Origin: Parabacteroides gordonii MS-1 = DSM 23371
Lineage (GTDB): Bacteria; Bacteroidota; Bacteroidia; Bacteroidales; Tannerellaceae
NCBI RefSeq assembly: GCF_000969825.1
Contig: NZ_KQ033919.1
Location: 2,474,671-2,538,670 of the forward strand
DNA length: 64,000 nucleotides
Reading direction: 5' to 3'
Under the pieces are notes generated by a model. It was not told the origin of the DNA, ran no database searches, and worked only from the letters and a program-made list of their open reading frames with translations. The first letter of the stretch is position 1. Every line of letters begins with the position of its first letter. A program made the translations under genes and the position numbers. Positions 46,752 through 53,620 of the stretch are shown piece by piece.

Positions 46752-47789
46752 TTAATTGGTTGTAAATGATGTTGAAAATATAGAGTTATCACTTGCGTAA
46801 TTACAAGTAAAGAATATAGGTACACCAGGAACTTCTTTTGAAAATTCTCCCCCATTTACAATAAATTCTTGAAATTTGTCGAATCCCATTACTAATTTTG
46901 CTACTTCTGAGCCTGCTCCACCGTAAACTAAAATCCGAATTTCTGCTTTTTCGAGTAATTCTTTGGATGTGGCATCTAGTTGTAACTCACCTCCGACAGC
47001 TTTTACGGTTAAAGCTAATTTAAAAGCCTTCTTTACTTCTTCATAATTTGATTCGCTTTCTATTGATATTATACCCATTCTTCCAAAAGTGACTGAATTA
47101 ATATACACAGGGGATAGATGAGATGTTGCAGCTAAATCTGATTGATTCTTGAAAATATTACCATCAGTAGGATAATCCATGATTACAGAGAAATTCTTCT
47201 GTAGGATTCTTGCAAATAGACCAGTTTTTTGCTTTATTTTACCGCTTTCGTATGTTGCATCTATTTTTAAAATATTGAAAATATTGATATTTCCTCCAAA
47301 TGCTAATTTCATTTCATTATAATATGAGAACTGTCGAAAATCATATTCAAATGACAATGATTGTTGTCCTGAAAATTTAGGAGATTCTACAGCTTTACCT
47401 AAAGATGTATACATAGATACAACTCCAGGAGTTGGAATTACGTCTGTAAAAAATCCTGGAAAAGTATAAGCTACAGAAATTGATTTTACAGGTTTATTTA
47501 TAGGATTTATAGTTAAATCATTTATAGAAGCTGCAGTATAGACTCCTCCAATAAATAAATTAACAGAGGTAATTGCTATTTCAGAACTTTGATTTTGTCC
47601 TTTACTTATTATTCCATAAGGATGAAAAGATTCATCCCAATCAAGAGTTTTGGAAGGGATAATAATGGGATCTGGTGTGTAGATCTTGTCTGAACTACTT
47701 TCACTGATATCACTATATTCCAGATCTTCTTTAGAACAAGATGCAAAAATAAGTAATAAAATTGCAAAATAATAAATTTTCTTTTTCAT
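46752..47789 (-). CDS. Cholesterol-dependent-cytolysin-like toxin, short component (CDCL-S)
   Basis: This 345-residue lipoprotein (lipobox Cys18, LLIFASC, then SKEDLE) is a second thiol-activated-cytolysin-family protein. PVYINSVTFGRMGIISIES (227-245), IRILVYGGAGSE (with the family Gly-Gly at 290-291), then VNGGEFSKEVPGVPIFFT and YASDNS (311-336) align with both the long component and classical CDCs. The protein stops right after this block, so it has domains 1-3 and no domain 4, as in the short subunits of two-component CDCL toxins. It is more like its partner than like any classical CDC and is cotranscribed with it. The short subunit probably makes up most of the pore ring; this is by analogy. 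Confidence 0.88.
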   Translation of the reverse strand: MKKKIYYFAILLLIFASCSKEDLEYSDISESSSDKIYTPDPIIIPSKTLDWDESFHPYGIISKGQNQSSEIAITSVNLFIGGVYTAASINDLTINPINKPVKSISVAYTFPGFFTDVIPTPGVVSMYTSLGKAVESPKFSGQQSLSFEYDFRQFSYYNEMKLAFGGNINIFNILKIDATYESGKIKQKTGLFARILQKNFSVIMDYPTDGNIFKNQSDLAATSHLSPVYINSVTFGRMGIISIESESNYEEVKKAFKLALTVKAVGGELQLDATSKELLEKAEIRILVYGGAGSEVAKLVMGFDKFQEFIVNGGEFSKEVPGVPIFFTCNYASDNSIFSTSFTTN

Positions 47790-47829
47790 AATCTTCGCTT
47801 TTTAATTGTTTGATATTATTTAGCTTATA

Positions 47830-48432
47830 CTAATTCATTTTCTTAAACCTATAATATATATTGCACCAAGCAGCTATATCATTGTTATTTAACATATCAC
47901 TAGGTTTTTCAAAATAACCATTTTTGTGAAATATTTTATTAAATGATTGTAAATCAAAATCACTTCCTTTCCATAAACTGACTCCCAATGCGTTATTAGA
48001 TTTGCGCACAATATAAAAACCGAGATGTGTTGTAATTTCGTCATTGTTGTTATCTACTGTACAGAAAAAGGTGTATGATTGATCATTTCTTAAAATGAAT
48101 ATAGAATCATTATGTTTGTGTGTTTCAAAGTAAATTGGATCCATTGATTTGATTTTCAGAATTAGTGAATCTGAATTTTCGTTAATTATTATTGTATCAG
48201 AGTAAGGCATTTTAATATTAGGCCAAAAGGTTAATGCTTTTTGTTCATTAAAATCTTTTATTAATCCCCTTTTTCCAAGGTATAAATTTAAATCTGTTAA
48301 TAAATAACTGCCATCAAAGACATAGGTCTTATTAATAGATGATTCTATTGATATTGTTTCTTTATTACAAGAAAAAAGAGTGAGAGTAATGAATAATAAT
48401 AATATTGTAAATGTTTTATGAATTGAAAGCAT
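47830..48432 (-). CDS. Small lipoprotein upstream of the CDCL pair; candidate immunity protein
   Basis: I do not recognise a family for this 200-residue lipoprotein (lipobox Cys22, TLTLFSC, then NKE). The mature part is rich in beta-type sequence (TYVFDGSYLLTDLNLYLGK, DSLILKIKSMDPIYF, SIFILRNDQSYTFF). It is the first gene of the CDCL operon, 40 bases before the short component, on the same strand. Published CDCL producers protect themselves with a surface lipoprotein that blocks pore assembly; position, size and lipidation make this protein the best candidate here. That is inference. It could instead be a third toxin component or an accessory factor. Confidence 0.75.
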   Translation of the reverse strand: MLSIHKTFTILLLFITLTLFSCNKETISIESSINKTYVFDGSYLLTDLNLYLGKRGLIKDFNEQKALTFWPNIKMPYSDTIIINENSDSLILKIKSMDPIYFETHKHNDSIFILRNDQSYTFFCTVDNNNDEITTHLGFYIVRKSNNALGVSLWKGSDFDLQSFNKIFHKNGYFEKPSDMLNNNDIAAWCNIYYRFKKMN

Positions 48433-48474
48433 GGACTATATTTGTTTTAATGTGATAAATTCTTGTTTTCACTT

Positions 48475-48482
48475 CAAAATTA
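48475..48482 (-). promoter_or_regulatory. Putative -7 element of the CDCL operon
   Basis: The minus strand reads TAATTTTG, 42 bases before the first lipoprotein start. The same word with two more shared bases (TAATTTTGAA) precedes the protease gene at 52842-52849. No -33 element is clear. Confidence 0.4.
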
Positions 48483-48613
48483 AGTAATATTATGCATGGC
48501 TAAGATGAATATGTATTCATAATTTGACTATGAATCTGAATTTTCATTAATTTATATAGTTGTTTATATTGAGTTGTTGATTTATGAGTATTAATTAACT
48601 ACATTTTGTATTT

Positions 48614-48715
48614 GTCAACCTTACTTTTGGTAAATGAGACTAAACACTTTGTGTGCAAGAGCCTGAGATCGAACAACGGATGCCCGAGACTTTTCGTTTG
48701 ACTTCTTGATAAGAT
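48614..48715 (-). pseudogene. Possible transposase C-terminal remnant
   Basis: The minus strand holds a 33-codon open tail ending in TAA with KKSNEKSRASVVRSQALAHK in it. The patch is richer in GC than its surroundings and reads like the basic C-terminus of a transposase, but I cannot name the family. Rest of the gap 48433-48889: AT-rich, no gene seen. Confidence 0.3.
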
Positions 48716-48766
48716 GGTAACATCAAGATTCTTACGTGACTAGATTTATAGAGGAAAGATATAAAC

Positions 48767-48840
48767 GGGTGTGCCAAACTAAAGTGAATTCCAAAAGTTT
48801 TTTGTCTAATTTTTAGAGTTCATTTTAGTTTGGCACACCC
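48767..48840. repeat. 74-bp MITE-like inverted repeat
   Basis: A 22-bp arm (48767-48788, starting GGGTGTGCCAAACTAAA) and its reverse complement (48819-48840) match at 21 of 22 positions around a 30-base AT-rich loop. It resembles two insertion-sequence tips joined together; it could also work as a bidirectional terminator after the synthase gene. Confidence 0.7.
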
Positions 48841-48889
48841 TCATTAAATTTAATAATTTAACATTTCTATATATGTTTTCATAGCAGTA

Positions 48890-50143
48890 TTATTCTTTTA
48901 TTAGATTATATGTGCTCTTAATTGATTCAAGAATATCCAACGTTTGATCCAAATCTTCTGTTGTATGCATGGCTGTTACGCTGAAACGTAACCGGGATAA
49001 CTTCTCAGGGACAACCGGATAACTAATCGGATTTACATATATACCTCGATCGAACAATACACGAGCAGCCTCTTTTACATTTTGTTCACTACGCACCATA
49101 ACAGGAAATATAGCTGATTCTGTATTCCCGAAATCCAGGTGTAGTTGCTCAAGTCCTTTCTTAAAGTAATTGATGTTATCAAGTAGGTTGTTTCTTAATT
49201 GCGGTTCCTTATCAACGAGCTGGATCGCTTTAATGGCGGAAGCAGCCGTTTGCGGAGTGGCAGCAGCGGAGAATATATTTTGTCTTGAATAATATCTTAA
49301 TAAAGTTATGATTTCTTTTCTGGCAATTGCATATCCGCCAACACATCCAAAAGACTTGCTGAATGTTCCGGTTATCATATCTACCTTATCCAATAGGTCA
49401 TAATCTTCAATAATTCCTCTTCCTGTTTTTCCTAAGACACCAATTCCATGTGCATCATCCACAATTAAGTAAGCACCAAATTCCTTACAGACCGTATATA
49501 TTTTATCTAACGGAGCGATATCGCCATCTTGTGAATACACGCCGTCTATAATAACAAACTTATTTTTGAAATCTCCTGCGTTTTTTAGTACATGAATAAG
49601 TGAATCTACATTGTTATGGAGAAATCTTTTCGTATTGGTACATAAGCAACCATCAAAAACACTGGCATGTGTGAACATATCCATTATTGCAATATCCTGT
49701 TTTCCCATTAATGAGAGTAAGGTGCTTGAATTGGCTGCATATCCGGAAGTGTATGATAGAGCGTATTCGTTTTTCATGAAACGGGCGATTTCCTGCTCTA
49801 ATTGCTCATGTAAAAAATTATGTCCCCCGATTAATGGACTGGCACCAGCACCGGCTCCATACTGTTCTAGTGCTTTTATACCGGCTTTTATTACTTCCGG
49901 ATGGTGTGATATCCCTAGATAATCATTTGATACGTAGCTGATTACTTCTTTTTCTTTATTGGAGTAAGGATCTATCAATTTCATTCGTGCATTGGAACCT
50001 GTTAATGAGATAACACGGTAGGGCAAATGTTGGATTTGATGTCTATATGAAATATAATCATCTATTTGTTTGGCTCTGGTCAAAAGGTCTTCTCCCCGGT
50101 TCTCAAAGTCTTTTAATGTCATGTTGTCGAATTTGTTTTGCAT
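48890..50143 (-). CDS. Alpha-oxoamine synthase family PLP enzyme
   Basis: This 417-residue cytosolic enzyme belongs to the alpha-oxoamine synthases (2-amino-3-ketobutyrate CoA ligase, serine palmitoyltransferase, 8-amino-7-oxononanoate synthase, CqsA), which condense an amino acid with an acyl-CoA. Motifs: YVSNDYLGISHHPEVIKAG, GAGASPLIGGHNFLHEQLE, DMFTHASVFDG (His159 stacking on PLP), IVDDAHGIGVLG, and TGTFSKSFGCVGGY with Lys263 as the Schiff-base lysine. The members cannot be separated by eye; no biotin genes or threonine dehydrogenase are nearby, so a serine-palmitoyltransferase-like or signal-molecule synthase role is as likely as any. It lies 47 bases after a Crp/Fnr regulator gene, inside the AT-rich island. 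Confidence 0.88.
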   Translation of the reverse strand: MQNKFDNMTLKDFENRGEDLLTRAKQIDDYISYRHQIQHLPYRVISLTGSNARMKLIDPYSNKEKEVISYVSNDYLGISHHPEVIKAGIKALEQYGAGAGASPLIGGHNFLHEQLEQEIARFMKNEYALSYTSGYAANSSTLLSLMGKQDIAIMDMFTHASVFDGCLCTNTKRFLHNNVDSLIHVLKNAGDFKNKFVIIDGVYSQDGDIAPLDKIYTVCKEFGAYLIVDDAHGIGVLGKTGRGIIEDYDLLDKVDMITGTFSKSFGCVGGYAIARKEIITLLRYYSRQNIFSAAATPQTAASAIKAIQLVDKEPQLRNNLLDNINYFKKGLEQLHLDFGNTESAIFPVMVRSEQNVKEAARVLFDRGIYVNPISYPVVPEKLSRLRFSVTAMHTTEDLDQTLDILESIKSTYNLIKE

Positions 50144-50190
50144 AAGGTAAACTGTTTTTGGAATTATAACTATAAAAGGAAATAATATAT

Positions 50191-50802
50191 TTAATGGATC
50201 TTTTTACGGATCTGGCTTAGTGTTTGAGGAGCTACTCCTATATAAGAAGCTATATATTTTAAAGGAATTTGTTGAATAAAATCTTTGTTTTTAGTCATTA
50301 GCTCTTTATATATTTCTTCACATGAAAGTCCCAATAATTGTATTTCTCGGTTAATCTTTCGTACTAAAGCATCTTCTAGAACGATTCGTGCGATTTTATT
50401 TATATTCAAGGAGGTTTCATATAAGTTGACCAGGTCTTGCTTTGCCAATTTCCAGATTATACAGTTAGTCAGAGCTTGAATATTTATGATAGAGGGTTCT
50501 TTTTGCTTAAGAGAGAAATAGGAATTCGCAAATTCTCCGGGAAAGGAGAACCAAAAAGTAATTTCCTTATCAGGATCATTATGACTAGTAGTAGTCCAAT
50601 AACGGAGGATACCTTTTTCTATGAAGTAAAGATAGTTCTCAAAATCACCGATTTTGATGGAAAATTCATTTTTCTTTATTTCTTCTCGTTTGAAGTGTTC
50701 ACAGAAAAAGGATTGTTCTTCCGTGGTAAGCCGTAAACCTTTGTTCAAGGAGTCAAGCTCATTTACGGACTGTTCTATTAGTAAGGCTATATTCGTTTTC
50801 AT
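50191..50802 (-). CDS. Crp/Fnr family transcriptional regulator
   Basis: This 203-residue protein has an N-terminal cyclic-nucleotide-binding-like beta-roll (FSIKIGDFENYLYFIEKGIL, then DKEITFWFSFPGEFANSY) and a C-terminal winged helix (IPLKYIASYIGVAPQTLSQI). No cysteines for an iron-sulfur cluster are arranged as in Fnr, and the usual cAMP-binding residues are not obvious, as in many Bacteroidota members. It is transcribed towards the synthase gene and probably controls it, alone or with other island genes. Confidence 0.88.
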   Translation of the reverse strand: MKTNIALLIEQSVNELDSLNKGLRLTTEEQSFFCEHFKREEIKKNEFSIKIGDFENYLYFIEKGILRYWTTTSHNDPDKEITFWFSFPGEFANSYFSLKQKEPSIINIQALTNCIIWKLAKQDLVNLYETSLNINKIARIVLEDALVRKINREIQLLGLSCEEIYKELMTKNKDFIQQIPLKYIASYIGVAPQTLSQIRKKIH

Positions 50803-50967
50803 ACAATTTCTTTTTTGTTAAATGGTGTTTATGTGGCGTCTTATTTTCAACGTATCAACGCAAAGTAAGAATAATGTCTGAACCGTCAAACAAAAAATGA
50901 AAAAATTATGGGAATGCCTTGTATTTATTAATATAGATTCATTATGCAGGGAGTAAATATGAAATAT

Positions 50968-51600
50968 TTACTCTGTTATTATTATGGGAGCATTAGGATC
51001 CTCTTTTATAAAGACGATACATTTATCATTTAAAATAGTGTTTTTAAAGGCATTTATAATGGTATCACTACATTCTTTCAGGCTTACATATATGTGATTA
51101 TCTTCAAAATTCAGCATATGACCTACTATCTTGATACTATCTATAATAGAACTGTTCTTTTTATCTTGAAGAAATTGGGTTAATATACTATCTACCTTTG
51201 TCAGATGGTTATACGAAAAATTACATGATTTAATAGAAAAGTCTGTACTATTAAGAATTTTGGTCATTTCTTTTTTCCCTTTCAATGTATCTCCTACAAT
51301 ATAGATTATGAGATTATAATCATCATCAGTAAAATTCCCACCATAGAAATCCGGGTATTTTTTCTTCTCTCTATAATAATCTCTGATTGTTAATAAGTTT
51401 TTTCTATATGTAGCCAATGAAATTCTTCTTGGCCAATTTTCGGGTTTAAGGGGATAAGCTTCACCCTCTGATTTATTCCTTTGCTCCAAAATCTTTTTTT
51501 GAGCAAAATCCTGATTGGAGTTGATGGAACTATCCTTGTTGGGACTTGTACAATAACAAAGGAATAGTATTATAATTAGTATTGTTAGGAGTTGTTTCAT
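50968..51600 (-). CDS. Lipoprotein homologous to the pro-domain of the adjacent protease
   Basis: This 210-residue lipoprotein has a Cys17 lipobox (ILFLCYC). Its residues 82-197 align over their whole length with residues 67-181 of the trypsin-like protease encoded just upstream: YPDFYGGNFTDDDYNLIIYI against YPDYYCGAYIDNNNFVILVN, then NHIYVSLKECSDTIINAFK against NRIFIELNDCNEEKITQFK. The protease region is its pro-domain, of a kind resembling alpha-lytic/streptogrisin pro-regions. A free-standing lipidated pro-domain suggests an inhibitor or folding helper for the protease, kept on the cell surface. No catalytic domain is present. This is homology I can see; the function is inference. Confidence 0.8.
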   Translation of the reverse strand: MKQLLTILIIILFLCYCTSPNKDSSINSNQDFAQKKILEQRNKSEGEAYPLKPENWPRRISLATYRKNLLTIRDYYREKKKYPDFYGGNFTDDDYNLIIYIVGDTLKGKKEMTKILNSTDFSIKSCNFSYNHLTKVDSILTQFLQDKKNSSIIDSIKIVGHMLNFEDNHIYVSLKECSDTIINAFKNTILNDKCIVFIKEDPNAPIIITE

Positions 51601-51674
51601 ACTTTGTATATAGTGGATGATAAAAATACGAAAGTATTATGGTTTTCCATAGTACTTTCGTATTTATTATAGGT

Positions 51675-52808
51675 TTAGTATGTTGTGAGATTCATTGTTC
51701 TATTTATTTCTGACGCAGAAATGAAGTATGAATAGCCACCACCTGCAGCTTCATGTATTCCATAAATATTATTACTACCTGAATAAACGATTCCACCACT
51801 ATCTCCGTCTTGACTAGGATAATTCGCTTTAGTTAGTCCGTAAAGTGTTACTTTTATTCCCATACTAGGAATAGTTATTGTTCCGGTAACATTAGTTGCA
51901 ATGACTTGTGATCTTAATCCTGCATGATTATTTTTACCCTCCATAGTTACATTTGCTCCTTGAAAAGGAGTTTCTACATAAGATGATATATAGATATTTT
52001 GCCAAAATGTGTAGTTGCTAGGATTATTCGTTTGTACAAAAGCTGCATCAACTGAACCACCAATCATTGTATTTGTACATGTTCCAATAAAGCCTTCAGG
52101 CCCATAAACAGACTCTCCATAACTCCTTACAACATGGCCTGATGCTACTATGCCATTGGATCCATTTGAACGTGCTCGATATCCAAAAGACCCGACCCCA
52201 GAACCTTGGCATTCTTCTCCAGGATAAACCTCTGCATGTGCCATTATTTTGTCAACTGATTTTTCAAATACTAGCATTGGCGAATCCATAACAAGACCTT
52301 TGAATTGAGTGATTTTTTCCTCGTTGCAATCATTCAATTCAATGAATATTCTATTTTTGTTAGGAAGAAGTCCAAAACTTTCTAATCCGCATTTTTCAAT
52401 TATAGATTTATTTACTTCGTTGAACATAAATGAATTTAGTAAATCTAATGTTTCATTTAATTCATTCATTGAATATGTTGCTAATTTCAGAATAAAATCG
52501 TTACTTTTTGTTCTCTGTATGAAATTATCTTTATACAGAGCCGTGTCTTTATTAACAAGAATAACAAAATTATTATTATCAATGTATGCACCGCAGTAAT
52601 AATCAGGATAAAGCAGGGTATTAGAACGTAATGGAGTTGCATTAAATGATTCCATTAAATTTATTCCTATTGCTGTAAGATCTTTCTGTTCGGTGGAAGA
52701 TGCTTTTGTTACAGGAATACTACCATCATCAGATAATATATTATCTGAACAAGATGTCATTGCACATATGGCTGTCAGTACCATAATTTTGAATAGTAAT
52801 TTTTTCAT
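51675..52808 (-). CDS. Trypsin-like (S1) serine protease lipoprotein with pro-domain
   Basis: This 377-residue lipoprotein (lipobox Cys20, ICAMTSC) has a pro-domain (about 60-185) and a chymotrypsin-fold protease (about 198-377) of the alpha-lytic/streptogrisin type. The triad is visible: GIVASGHVV (His225), GGSVDAAFVQ (Asp254) and PSQDGDSGGIVY (Ser337). GECQGSG opens the mature enzyme, and a substrate-pocket strand IYGIHEAAGG follows the Ser. It lies 74 bases upstream of the free pro-domain lipoprotein on the same strand, in the CDCL island. Since CDCL toxins need proteolysis to form pores, this enzyme is a candidate activator or a processing factor; direct evidence is lacking. Confidence 0.9.
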   Translation of the reverse strand: MKKLLFKIMVLTAICAMTSCSDNILSDDGSIPVTKASSTEQKDLTAIGINLMESFNATPLRSNTLLYPDYYCGAYIDNNNFVILVNKDTALYKDNFIQRTKSNDFILKLATYSMNELNETLDLLNSFMFNEVNKSIIEKCGLESFGLLPNKNRIFIELNDCNEEKITQFKGLVMDSPMLVFEKSVDKIMAHAEVYPGEECQGSGVGSFGYRARSNGSNGIVASGHVVRSYGESVYGPEGFIGTCTNTMIGGSVDAAFVQTNNPSNYTFWQNIYISSYVETPFQGANVTMEGKNNHAGLRSQVIATNVTGTITIPSMGIKVTLYGLTKANYPSQDGDSGGIVYSGSNNIYGIHEAAGGGYSYFISASEINRTMNLTTY

Positions 52809-52841
52809 GACTTATAATTTAAATGATTAATAAATACAATT

Positions 52842-52849
52842 CAAAATTA
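52842..52849 (-). promoter_or_regulatory. Putative -7 element of the protease gene
   Basis: TAATTTTG on the minus strand, 33 bases before the start. Shares TAATTTTGAA with the CDCL operon promoter candidate. Confidence 0.4.
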
Positions 52850-52973
52850 CTTTTGTATATTTTATTATTCGATAAACATATATTCAATTGCAAATAGATT
52901 AAATGAAGATATATTAATAAATATGATTATTTAGTATAGAATAGTGATTTTTTGTGTTGTAATGAATAGAAGT

Positions 52974-53023
52974 AAGAGCAAATTGAGAATATTTTTTTAC
53001 TTGTAGTTTCTCAATTTGCTCTT
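52974..53023. terminator. Hairpin at the right island junction
   Basis: A perfect 16-bp stem (52974-52989 with 53008-53023; core GAGCAAATTGAGAA) with an 18-base AT-rich loop lies 3 bases beyond the M16 stop codon. It probably terminates the intact M16 gene and differs entirely from the terminator at the left copy. Confidence 0.75.
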
Positions 53024-53026
53024 TAT

Positions 53027-53620
53027 TTACGGCTCCATCACCACCTCGATACTATTTCCCTGACCAAGTAGCTTTTTGGTAAAAGCCTGTATTTTAGCCG
53101 GAGTAATACTATTCAGCGTTTCGACATACTTTGTTGCACCGTCGAAGCCTTTGTAGTAATAATTATCCAGCGTATTCAGCCAGTAACTGTTTTCCTGTTG
53201 GTTTTCTGCATGACGTTTCAGAATATTGTCCTGCGTCTTTTTGAAATCTTCGGGACGCGGGCCGATATCGGAGATACGTTTCAGCTCGTTGCGGACGATT
53301 GTGTTCATCTGTTCCCGTTTATCCGGGTCGGTATCGAAGTAAGCCTGCAGGAAGGTTTGTCCCTCGGGGAAAGTGGAGATACGTGCAGATGTTTGTACAC
53401 CGTATGTTCCACCCTCTTCCTCACGTACCTTTTCCATATAAACAAGGTCAAGCACCTGCTTCAACATGGTTGCCGTAAGGATGTTTTCCAGGTTGTAATC
53501 TATCTGACCGGAATAGAAGTTTACGACGGAAGCTTTCGGGGTTTCCATCTGGCGTTTGAAACGGTTGACGTATTCGCCTTTGCGGATGGGCGGGACTTCT
53601 TTTACATTTCCTTTTTCAAT
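53027..53620. repeat. 594-bp direct repeat, right copy
   Basis: Offset from the left copy (44164-44757) is a constant 8863 bases without gaps. Identity begins at the stop codon and ends at 53620. The sequence between the copies is the AT-rich island. Confidence 0.92.
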
